A stretch of DNA of 64,000 nucleotides, taken from contig NZ_JANJTZ010000042.1 in NCBI RefSeq assembly GCF_024710845.1, positions 1 through 64,000 of the forward strand, given 5' to 3'. Shown here in pieces: positions 57,078 through 64,000 of this stretch (the stretch's first letter is position 1; each line of letters opens with the position of its first letter). Source of the DNA: Mesorhizobium sp. GTDB taxonomy: Bacteria > Pseudomonadota > Alphaproteobacteria > Rhizobiales > Rhizobiaceae. Both the position numbers and the translations under genes were made by a program. The notes beneath the pieces were generated by a model, which made no database searches, was not told the DNA's origin, and worked only from the letters and a program-made list of their open reading frames with translations.

Positions 57078-57479
57078 TCACGCCGCCGGCAGGGCTTCGA
57101 TGATCACGAATGCCTGAGCGAGCGGGAAGTCGTCGGTGATCGTGAGGTGGATGACGGCACGGCAGCCTGGCGGCGTTATGGCCTCGAGGCGCTTCGCCGC
57201 GCCGTTGGTCAGATTCATCGTCGGCTTGCCGCCGGGCAGGTTGACCACGCCCATGTCGCGCCAGAAGACGCCGCGTGCCAGACCCGTCCCCAATGCCTTC
57301 GCGCAGGCCTCTTTCGCCGCGAAGCGCTTGGCGTAGGAGGCGGCGCGCTCCTTGCGCCGGTCGGACTTGGCCTGTTCGATCTCGGTGAAGATGCGCTGTG
57401 TGAAGCGCTCGCCGAAGCGGGCGAGCGATTTCTCCACGCGGCGGATGTCGATCAGGTCGCTGCCGAGGCCGATGATCAT
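57078..57479 (-). CDS. acpS: Holo-ACP synthase
   Basis: 133-aa phosphopantetheinyl transferase that activates acyl carrier protein with the CoA arm. Motifs [12 protein letters not shown] (metal-binding Asp at about 8) and [14 protein letters not shown] (Glu/Lys at about 58-62) are intact. It begins one base after pyrE ends. Confidence 0.96.
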   Translation of the reverse strand: MIIGLGSDLIDIRRVEKSLARFGERFTQRIFTEIEQAKSDRRKERAASYAKRFAAKEACAKALGTGLARGVFWRDMGVVNLPGGKPTMNLTNGAAKRLEAITPPGCRAVIHLTITDDFPLAQAFVIIEALPAA

Positions 57480-57480
57480 G

Positions 57481-58059
57481 TCAGAGGTTCCTGCTGCCGG
57501 GCTTCACCGGGGGGATCGCGGCGAGTTCGGGCGGCAAGCGGTCGGCCGGATAGGCCGGCACCTCGTATTCAGCGAGCGAAACCAGTGGCACACCGATCTT
57601 GGTCTTGCCGGCCGATCGATCGACGATGCAGGCGGCGGCCAGGACGTCCGCGCCGATGTCGCGCAGGCAGGTTATCGTCTCTCGGATCGAGAGGCCGGTG
57701 GTGACGATGTCTTCGACGATGACGACGCGCGCACCTTTCTCGATCTCGAAGCGGCGCAGGCGGAACTCGCCGCCCTCGCGCTCGACCCAGATTGCCGGCA
57801 CGCCGAGATGGCGCGACGTCTCGTAGGCGGGGATGATGCCGCCGACGGCCGGGCCGACCACGTAGTCGATCGTGCCGGGCACCTCCTTGCGGATCTTCTC
57901 CGCCAACGCCTTGCACAGGATCGCGGTCTTGTCCGCGTGCATGAAGACGCGCGCCTTCTGCAGGAACACGGGACTGCGAAGCCCCGACGTCAGAATGAAG
58001 TGTCCTTCGAGCACCGCACCGGTGTCGCGGAAAATCTGGATGACCTCGTCTGTCGTCAT
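57481..58059 (-). CDS. pyrE: Orotate phosphoribosyltransferase
   Basis: 192-aa enzyme that joins orotate to PRPP to form OMP in pyrimidine synthesis. PRPP loop [13 protein letters not shown] at about 113-125; the substrate-binding [15 protein letters not shown] and [12 protein letters not shown] are also visible. It lies 9 bases after rsh. Confidence 0.96.
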   Translation of the reverse strand: MTTDEVIQIFRDTGAVLEGHFILTSGLRSPVFLQKARVFMHADKTAILCKALAEKIRKEVPGTIDYVVGPAVGGIIPAYETSRHLGVPAIWVEREGGEFRLRRFEIEKGARVVIVEDIVTTGLSIRETITCLRDIGADVLAAACIVDRSAGKTKIGVPLVSLAEYEVPAYPADRLPPELAAIPPVKPGSRNL

Positions 58060-58068
58060 GTCCCTATC

Positions 58069-60297
58069 CTATCCGTTTACCCGCTTGGCCATGCGCACCG
58101 CTTCGTTCGCCTTGAGTTGGGAAATGAGGCGATTCAGATGCTTGAGGTCCCACACTTCGAGATCGATGACCATCTCGGTGAAATCCGGTGCTGGCCGCAC
58201 CATTGAAAGCGTGTGGATATTGGCGTCGTTCGCGGCGACGATCTGGGCGATTTCGGCAAGCGAACCAGGCGCGTTGAGCGCCGTGACGGTGATGCGCGCC
58301 GGAAACCGCTCCTTCTTCTCCTCGGAGATATCCCAGCGCACGTCGATCCAGCGCTCCGGCTGGTCGTCGTAAGCGGTCAGCGATGGCGACTGGATCGGAT
58401 AGATCGTGATGCCGGCGCCGGGCTGCAGGATGCCGACGATGCGGTCTCCCGGGACCGCGCCTTCTGGAGCGAAGCGCACCGGCAGGTCACCGCGCACGCC
58501 GCGGATCGGCAGGGCCGCGTTCTTGTCGCCGTTCTTGCTCCCCTTGCGGGACGAAAGGCCGGGCACCTGGAACAGCATGCCGGCGGCATTTCGCAACTTC
58601 GACCAGCCTTCCTCCTTGATCTTCGGCGCCGGCGCGGGCTTCACCTCGGTGATGTCGGGATTGACCGCGCGCATCACGTCGGTGGAGGAGAGCTCTCCCC
58701 GCCCGACGGCGGCCAGCACGTCCTCGACATCCTTGCGCGCGAGGCGCGGCAGAACCTGTCTCAGCTCGGCCTTGGAGAAGGTGCGGCCGGAGCGCTCGAA
58801 GGCGCGTTCAAGGATTCTGGTGCCGAGGCCGGAATATTGCTTGCGAATGGCGGCGCGTGTCGCACGGCGGATCGCGGAGCGCGCCTTGCCGGTGACGACC
58901 ACCGCCTCCCAGGCGGCCGGCGGCACCTGCGACTTCGAACGGATGATGTCGACCTCGTCGCCGTTCTGGAGTTCGGTCATCAGCGGCATCACCCGGCCGT
59001 TGACCTTGGCGCCGACGCAGGTGTCGCCGACGTCGGTGTGCACCGCATAGGCGAAATCTATCGGCGTCGCGCCGCGCGGCAACGCGATGAGCATGCCCTT
59101 GGGCGTGAAGCAGAAGACCTGATCCTGGAACAGTTCGAGCTTGGTGTTCTCCAGGAAATCCTCGGGATTGTCGCCGTCGGCGAGCGATTCGATCGTCCGC
59201 CGAAGCCAGGCGTAGGCATTGGTCTCGCTCGATACCTTGTAAGTGGCGCCGTTCTGTTTCTTCGGCCCGTCCTTGTAGATGGAGTGTGCCGCGACGCCGT
59301 ACTCGGCGACGCGGTCCATCTGCTGAGTCCTGATCTGCAATTCGACGCGCTGGCGCGACGGGCCGACGATCGTCGTGTGCAGCGAGCGGTAATCGTTCTG
59401 CTTCGGGATCGAGATGTAGTCCTTGAAGCGGCCAGGTACCATCTGCCAGGTCGTGTGAATCGCGCCAAGTGCCCGGTAGCAGTCGTCGACGCCTTCGACG
59501 ATCACCCGGAAACCGATGATGTCCGAGAGTTGTTCGAAGGACAGCGCCTTGGCTTCCATCTTGCGGAAGACTGACCACGGCTTCTTCTGGCGGCTCTTCA
59601 CAGAGGCCTTGAGACCGGTGGCGACGAACATATCGGACAGGGCCTTTTCGATGCCCTCGATGACGCCGCGGCTCTTATCCATGAAGGCCGCGAGACGCGC
59701 AGTCACTGTCCGGTATGCCTCCGGATTGACATAGCGAAACGCCAGTTCCTCCAGTTCCTCGCGCATGTCCTGCATGCCCATGCGGCCGGCGAGCGGCGCA
59801 TAGATCTCCATCGTTTCCTCGGCGATGCGCAGCCGCTTCGCTTCGGGAACATGGTTGAGGGTCCGCATGTTGTGCAGCCGGTCGGCGAGCTTGACCAGAA
59901 GGACGCGCACATCCTCGGAGATTGCGATCAGGAGCCTGCGCAGGTTCTCCGCCTGCTCGGCGCGTTTGGAGACGAGGTCGAGACGCTTGAGCTTTGTCAG
60001 GCCCTCGACCAGCTTGCCGATGTCCGGACCGAAGAGTTCGTCGATCTCGGCACGGGTAGCGGTGGTATCCTCGATCGTGTCGTGCAGAAGCGCGACCGCA
60101 ATGGTCGACTCGTCGAGATGCATGTCGGTCAGGATCGCCGCGACTTCCAGCGGGTGCGAGAAGTAGGGATCGCCGGATGCGCGGCGCTGATGGCCATGCT
60201 TCTGCATGGCATAGACATAGGCCTTGTTGAGCAGCGCCTCGTTCACGTCGGGCTTGTAGCGCTGGACGCGCTCGACAAGCTCGTATTGACGCATCAT
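58069..60297 (-). CDS. rsh: Bifunctional (p)ppGpp synthetase/hydrolase (RelA/SpoT homolog)
   Basis: 742-aa stringent-response enzyme, the single long Rsh of rhizobia. HD hydrolase domain (SHPLEVAAILTDM, LLHDTIED) at about 30-190, synthetase domain (FRVIVEGVDDCYRALGAIH, with the RSD/EYGVAAHS region) at about 230-370, TGS (ALPRGATPIDFAYAVHTDVGD) near 400 and a C-terminal ACT domain. Both catalytic sites look intact. The start is the first of two adjacent ATGs at 60297 and 60294. Confidence 0.96.
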   Translation of the reverse strand: MMRQYELVERVQRYKPDVNEALLNKAYVYAMQKHGHQRRASGDPYFSHPLEVAAILTDMHLDESTIAVALLHDTIEDTTATRAEIDELFGPDIGKLVEGLTKLKRLDLVSKRAEQAENLRRLLIAISEDVRVLLVKLADRLHNMRTLNHVPEAKRLRIAEETMEIYAPLAGRMGMQDMREELEELAFRYVNPEAYRTVTARLAAFMDKSRGVIEGIEKALSDMFVATGLKASVKSRQKKPWSVFRKMEAKALSFEQLSDIIGFRVIVEGVDDCYRALGAIHTTWQMVPGRFKDYISIPKQNDYRSLHTTIVGPSRQRVELQIRTQQMDRVAEYGVAAHSIYKDGPKKQNGATYKVSSETNAYAWLRRTIESLADGDNPEDFLENTKLELFQDQVFCFTPKGMLIALPRGATPIDFAYAVHTDVGDTCVGAKVNGRVMPLMTELQNGDEVDIIRSKSQVPPAAWEAVVVTGKARSAIRRATRAAIRKQYSGLGTRILERAFERSGRTFSKAELRQVLPRLARKDVEDVLAAVGRGELSSTDVMRAVNPDITEVKPAPAPKIKEEGWSKLRNAAGMLFQVPGLSSRKGSKNGDKNAALPIRGVRGDLPVRFAPEGAVPGDRIVGILQPGAGITIYPIQSPSLTAYDDQPERWIDVRWDISEEKKERFPARITVTALNAPGSLAEIAQIVAANDANIHTLSMVRPAPDFTEMVIDLEVWDLKHLNRLISQLKANEAVRMAKRVNG

Positions 60298-60323
60298 CGG
60301 ATGTGACCAAGCCTCAAATGAAA

Positions 60324-60390
60324 CATGCGCCACGCTGTCGCGCGGCGCATGAAATCAATAGCTGCGAATGTCGCGGCGCGGAAGCGCCGC
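60324..60390 (-). terminator. Two hairpins between rpoZ and rsh
   Basis: First, CATGCGCC (60324-60331) / GGCGCATG (60344-60351), 8-bp arms. Second, GCGGCGC (60373-60379) / GCGCCGC (60384-60390), a 7-bp stem with GGAA (plus strand) or TTCC (minus strand) loop, 14 bases after the rpoZ stop. No T tract follows, so they may attenuate or protect the rpoZ-rsh transcript rather than fully end it. Confidence 0.5.
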
Positions 60391-60404
60391 CCAGCATTCC
60401 CTGA

Positions 60405-60809
60405 TCAGAAGTCGTCGTTTTTCTCGGGCGCGACGAGACCTTCGATACCAGCCAGCAGTTCCTCTTCGCTCATGCGGTCGAAGGTGATCGGCTCGTCGGC
60501 ATCCTCCTCGGCGGCGACCGTCGTGCCCGCAGCACCCTGGCGATCGATGAGTTCGGCGGCGTCGGCCTCCGGCTCATCGACCTCGACATGCTTCTGCAGC
60601 GAGTGGATCAGGTCTTCCTTCAGATCGTCGGGCGATAGCGTCTCATCGGCGATCTCGCGGAGCGCCACGACGGGGTTCTTGTCGTTGTCGCGATCGACGG
60701 TGATCGGCGCGCCCTGACTGATCTGACGGGCGCGGTGTCCGGCCAGCAGAACGAGTTCGAAGCGGTTCTCGACCTTGTCGATGCAGTCTTCAACGGTGAC
60801 GCGGGCCAT
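60405..60809 (-). CDS. rpoZ: RNA polymerase omega subunit
   Basis: 134-aa subunit that helps beta' fold and, with Rsh, mediates part of the ppGpp response. N-terminal [33 protein letters not shown] is the conserved helix block. The C-terminal half is a long acidic tail, typical of alphaproteobacterial omega. The ATG at 60809 is fixed by this start. Confidence 0.96.
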   Translation of the reverse strand: MARVTVEDCIDKVENRFELVLLAGHRARQISQGAPITVDRDNDKNPVVALREIADETLSPDDLKEDLIHSLQKHVEVDEPEADAAELIDRQGAAGTTVAAEEDADEPITFDRMSEEELLAGIEGLVAPEKNDDF

Positions 60810-61083
60810 CGATGCCCCTTTCCTGCTTGAATGTGTCGGGAATATTGGCGCGCTGCATACCGCCTTCAAGGCAAAATTACAAGCACGCCGCGCCGTCACC
60901 CCACAATCGGCCGTTCGGACCGCGGGCAAGCCGCCTTGCCGCACCCGGTCACATTTTCTTGCAATGCATCTGTGTGCCCTTGGAATGCCCCAACCGCAGC
61001 GCTAAGTCGGTTGCAGGACCTGGGAACATTATTCGCAGATGGTCCGTTTCGATTGCCGACGCTTCATTTGAGGATGTTTTGAA

Positions 61084-61665
61084 ATGTTCGATCCCCGGGA
61101 AAAGATTGCGCTCTTCATCGACGGTGCCAACCTGTACGCGACCTCCAGGTCATTGGGCTTCGATATCGACTACCGCAAGCTGCTCGCCTACTTCCAGAAG
61201 AAGGGCTACCTTCTGCGGGCCAACTACTACACCGCGATCATCGAGGATCAGGAATATTCCTCAATCCGCCCGCTGATCGACTGGCTCGACTACAACGGAT
61301 ACAAGGTCGTCACCAAGCCCGCCAAGGAGTTCACCGACGCGACCGGGCGCCGGAAGATCAAGGGCAACATGGACATCGAGCTGGCGATCGACGCGCTGGA
61401 GCTCACCGAATTCGTCGATCACTACGTCATCTTCTCCGGCGACGGCGATTTCCGCTCGCTGGTCGAAGCATTGCAGCGGCGCGGCCGCAAGGTGACGGTC
61501 GTCTCGACCATGGCGTCGCAGCCGCCCATGATCGCCGACGACCTGCGCCGCCAGGCGGACCATTTCGTCGACCTGATGGCGCTGCGCGCCGAAATCGGCC
61601 GAGAGCTTTCCGAACGGCCGCAGCGACGCTTCGAGCCGCAGGAACCGGCTGACGACGATCTGTGA
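61084..61665 (+). CDS. NYN domain protein (LabA-like)
   Basis: 193-aa protein with the NYN/PIN-like nuclease fold. Acidic residues D14 (ALFIDGANLYATS), D98 (KGNMDIELAID) and D118/D120 (FSGDGDFRSLVEAL) form the metal site. NYN proteins are often ribonucleases, and the LabA/DUF88 subgroup is common in rhizobia; the target is unknown. Divergent from rpoZ across a 274-base gap in which I see no clear promoter match. Confidence 0.9.
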   Translation: MFDPREKIALFIDGANLYATSRSLGFDIDYRKLLAYFQKKGYLLRANYYTAIIEDQEYSSIRPLIDWLDYNGYKVVTKPAKEFTDATGRRKIKGNMDIELAIDALELTEFVDHYVIFSGDGDFRSLVEALQRRGRKVTVVSTMASQPPMIADDLRRQADHFVDLMALRAEIGRELSERPQRRFEPQEPADDDL

Positions 61666-61683
61666 TCCGGGCATGATCGGCGA

Positions 61684-62352
61684 ATGAACGTCGCGATTCG
61701 CCGCGAGGCGGCCGAGCCTCCGCATGACTGTGCCCTTTGCCCCCGCCTGCATGGCTTCATTGCTGAATGGCGCGCAAAGGAGCCGTCGTGGTTCAACGCG
61801 CCGGTCCCGACCTTTTCGCCCGCATCGGAAGACCCATCGGTACGGCTGCTGATCGTCGGGCTGGCACCTGGTCTGCGCGGAGCCAACCGTACAGGTCGGC
61901 CGTTCACTGGCGACTATGCCGGCGACCTGCTCTACAAGACGCTCGGAACGTTCGGTTTCGCCCGCGGTGAATTCCGTGCCCGACCCGACGATGGTCTTGA
62001 ACTGGTCGGCACTGCAATCACGAACGCGGTGCGTTGCGTTCCGCCCGGCAACAAGCCGGAGACCAGCGAAATCAATACGTGCCGGGGGTTTCTTTCAGCG
62101 ACGATAGAACGCTTTCCTACTCTTCGTGCGATCGTAACGCTGGGTGTGATCGCCCATCAGTCGACGATTAGGGCGCTCGGCGGACGCGTGGCCGCGCATC
62201 CGTTCAGACATGGCGCGGCGACGAAGATCGCCGGGCTCAGCGTCTTTTCGAGCTATCACTGCTCGCGATACAACACGAACACAGGCGTGCTGACGGACGA
62301 GATGTTTGCAGCGGTGTTCGCAGACGTCGCCCGCACATTGGAAGCCAACTGA
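61684..62352 (+). CDS. Uracil-DNA glycosylase, family 5 type
   Basis: 222-aa base-excision enzyme. Motif A is GLAPGLRGANRTGRPFTGD (59-77), as in family 5 (UdgB). Four cysteines, C16 and C19 (CALC) with two in RCVPPGNKPETSEINTC, can bind the 4Fe-4S cluster. Motif B reads SSYHCSRYNTNTG: where most members have HP after the tyrosine, this one has HC. It probably removes uracil or hypoxanthine from DNA. Confidence 0.9.
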   Translation: MNVAIRREAAEPPHDCALCPRLHGFIAEWRAKEPSWFNAPVPTFSPASEDPSVRLLIVGLAPGLRGANRTGRPFTGDYAGDLLYKTLGTFGFARGEFRARPDDGLELVGTAITNAVRCVPPGNKPETSEINTCRGFLSATIERFPTLRAIVTLGVIAHQSTIRALGGRVAAHPFRHGAATKIAGLSVFSSYHCSRYNTNTGVLTDEMFAAVFADVARTLEAN

Positions 62353-62443
62353 GGGTCGGCGGCTATTTGCCGGGCGAATTGACGCGGACTTAAGCGCGGC
62401 TTACTGCGCTGCGACCAACGGCTTCGGACGAAACCTCATCACC

Positions 62444-63325
62444 ATGAATGCGCCCAGCCTCCGCGGTCCTCTCTACATGGTCGCCGCGACCTGCTCCTAT
62501 GTAATCAACGACACGTTCATGAAGCTCGCCACCGATGGGCTGCCGCCCTACGAGGTGCTGTTCCTGCGCGGTGTGGCGGCGACGCTGTGGAGCGTCCCGA
62601 TGGTTCTCCTTCTCGGCTACTGGCGCCATCTGCCGGCGCTGTTCGGGCCGCGCGTGCTTGCACGCAACGTACTCGAACTGTTTGGCGTACTCTGCTTCAT
62701 CTTGGCGCTGACCAACATGCCAATCGCCGACGCCACCGCGCTTGGGCAGATCACACCGCTCATCGTGCTGCTGGGCGCGGCCTTCCTGTTCGGCGAGCGG
62801 ATCGGTGCAATGCGGCTTGCGCTGATCGCGCTCGGCTTCGTCGGGGCAATCCTGATCGCTCAGCCGACGATGCAGGGGATTTCATTCTACGCGATGCTGG
62901 CGCTGGCCAACGCTGCCTTCGCGGCCGCCCGCGATCTCGCCGGGCGGCGCATCGCGGGGCATGTGCCGGGGATGATCGTTGCGACCTCGGCCGCGATCGT
63001 CGTGCTCGCCGGCGCCGGCGCCATGCACTTCGCGACAGAGACCTGGCTGATGCCGAGCCAGCTGCATATTCTGCTGCTGGCCGGCTCGGGGTTCTTCCTC
63101 ATCTTCGGCCACTTCTTCATCTTCATGGCCTACCGGGTTGGCCCGACGGACGTGGTCGCGCCCTTCTACTACTGCTTCACGGTTTGGGCGGTAATTTCAG
63201 GCCTGGTCGTCTTCGGCCACCTGCCTAACCTGATGGCCTCGCTCGGCATCCTGTTGGTGGTGGGCAGCGGGCTGGTCATCGTCGCGATGGACCGTCGCCG
63301 GCGGCGTCCGACGGTCATCGCCTGA
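62444..63325 (+). CDS. DMT superfamily (EamA) transporter
   Basis: 293-aa protein with ten membrane helices in two EamA repeats. The ATG at 62444 (MNAPSLRGPLYM) is the likely start; the frame extends upstream into the UDG gene end. It lies 92 bases downstream of UDG. The substrate is unknown. It is the second EamA member on this strand, unrelated in sequence to the 9619 gene beyond the fold. Confidence 0.87.
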   Translation: MNAPSLRGPLYMVAATCSYVINDTFMKLATDGLPPYEVLFLRGVAATLWSVPMVLLLGYWRHLPALFGPRVLARNVLELFGVLCFILALTNMPIADATALGQITPLIVLLGAAFLFGERIGAMRLALIALGFVGAILIAQPTMQGISFYAMLALANAAFAAARDLAGRRIAGHVPGMIVATSAAIVVLAGAGAMHFATETWLMPSQLHILLLAGSGFFLIFGHFFIFMAYRVGPTDVVAPFYYCFTVWAVISGLVVFGHLPNLMASLGILLVVGSGLVIVAMDRRRRRPTVIA

Positions 63326-63337
63326 GCGGCCGCGCGG

Positions 63338-63814
63338 TCAGCCCTTGTCGCGAAGAAGGCGGCCTTTCTCGCGGTTCCAGTCGCGCTCCTTTTCCGTCTG
63401 CCGCTTGTCGTGCAGCTTCTTGCCACGCGCGACGGCGAGCAGGAGTTTCGCCCGACCCTTGTCGTTGAAATAGATCTTCAGCGGGATCAGCGTCATGCCT
63501 TCGCGCTCGACCGACTGGTAGAGGCGTGCGCGCTCGCGCTTGCTGGTGAGCAGCTTGCGGCGCCGGCGCGGCTCATGGTTGAAGCGGTTCGCCTGCAGGT
63601 ATTCCGGCAGGTAGGAGTTGATCAGCCAGAGTTCCCCACCCTCGATCGAGGCATAGGATTCCTGGATGTTCGCCTGCCCCTGGCGCAGCGACTTTACTTC
63701 GGTTCCCGACAGGACCAACCCAGTCTCGAGCGTATCCAACACCTCGTAGGAGAACCGCGCCTTGCGGTTCTCGGCTACGGTCTTGTTGTTGGGATCGTCA
63801 CGTCCTGTCGCCAT
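63338..63814 (-). CDS. smpB: SsrA-binding protein SmpB
   Basis: 158-aa partner of tmRNA in ribosome rescue. Motifs [34 protein letters not shown] and the basic C-terminal tail with [21 protein letters not shown] are intact. It overlaps the dapA stop by one base (TGATG), so the pair is coupled. No tmRNA gene was recognised in this window. Confidence 0.96.
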   Translation of the reverse strand: MATGRDDPNNKTVAENRKARFSYEVLDTLETGLVLSGTEVKSLRQGQANIQESYASIEGGELWLINSYLPEYLQANRFNHEPRRRRKLLTSKRERARLYQSVEREGMTLIPLKIYFNDKGRAKLLLAVARGKKLHDKRQTEKERDWNREKGRLLRDKG

Positions 63815-64000
63815 CAGTTCAGGAGACCGACACTGCGCATGGCGGCGTCGATCTTCTCCGCCGTCGATGGTTCCACGGTGACAAGCGGCGAGCGCACGAC
63901 ATTGGCGACGCGGCCGAGCTTCGACAGAGCGTATTTCGATCCGGTGACTCCAGCCTCAATGAAGATCGTCTTGTGCAGCGGCATCAGCCGGTCCTGCAGC
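63814..64000 (-). CDS. dapA: 4-hydroxy-tetrahydrodipicolinate synthase, C-terminal end (gene continues beyond the window)
   Basis: The last 61 codons of dapA are present on the minus strand, ending [11 protein letters not shown]. The sequence [36 protein letters not shown] is the usual C-terminal helical part of this lysine/peptidoglycan precursor enzyme. The catalytic lysine and Tyr lie outside the window. smpB follows it directly, the usual order. Confidence 0.93.
   Translation of the reverse strand, partial: LQDRLMPLHKTIFIEAGVTGSKYALSKLGRVANVVRSPLVTVEPSTAEKIDAAMRSVGLLN

Overview
The window looks like chromosomal DNA of an alphaproteobacterium of the order Hyphomicrobiales (Rhizobiales), most like the Mesorhizobium/Phyllobacteriaceae group. 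This rests on the high GC content, the dnaB-alr-radA-cvpA-purF order at one end, and the recO/era/rnc/lepB/acpS/pyrE/rsh/rpoZ ... smpB-dapA order at the other. No rRNA, tRNA, CRISPR array, insertion sequence or prophage gene was recognised. The genus is an inference from gene order and protein style, not from a marker gene.

Layout. 1-6.0 kb: replication, cell wall, repair and purine genes on the + strand (dnaB 3' part, alr, radA, cvpA, purF, an SDR). 6.0-9.4 kb: two small unknown genes, a LMW phosphatase-like gene, RidA and an SLC13 permease. 9.6-14.4 kb: a DMT transporter and a lipid block (acyltransferase/acyl-activating fusion, pssA, psd). 14.5-18.5 kb: an Atm1-type ABC exporter with a cysteine-rich ArsR regulator, and a LysM protein. 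18.6-25.2 kb: LOG-type hydrolase, CorA/ZntB, RarD, an ICMT-like methyltransferase, a small secreted protein and an MgtA-type P-ATPase. 25.6-27.6 kb: a diguanylate cyclase and an unknown protein.

27.7-33.1 kb is a tightly coupled minus-strand operon, cysS-VOC-GFA-GFA-pip-cimA, in which nearly every junction is a 4-nt overlap. 33.5-39.7 kb holds SRAP, Nudix, small secreted or unknown proteins, pyrC, ygfZ and an HD hydrolase. 39.4-40.9 kb is a rearranged spot: the 3' end of the HD gene occurs twice, flanking an SDR gene whose catalytic lysine is replaced. 40.9-45.4 kb carries a membrane-anchored coiled-coil protein and a two-gene peptide-modification locus (RLAN/ATP-grasp ligase plus GNAT-C39 peptidase fusion), the best candidate here for a little-described system.

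45.5-52.3 kb: an ECF sigma/anti-sigma pair, an MFS transporter, a DUF2339 membrane protein, a thioesterase and recO. 52.5-54.6 kb: a PAS-GGDEF-EAL protein lying between recO and era on the other strand. 54.6-60.8 kb: the era-rnc-lepB-acpS-pyrE-rsh-rpoZ housekeeping run. 61.1-64.0 kb: a NYN protein, uracil-DNA glycosylase, DMT transporter, smpB and the 3' end of dapA.

Several inverted repeats were found by eye and are listed with positions: likely operators for ArsR, a TetR-like and a GntR-like regulator, a CtrA-type TTAA-N7-TTAA box, and hairpins at convergent gene ends. All domain calls come from reading motifs; no database search was run.
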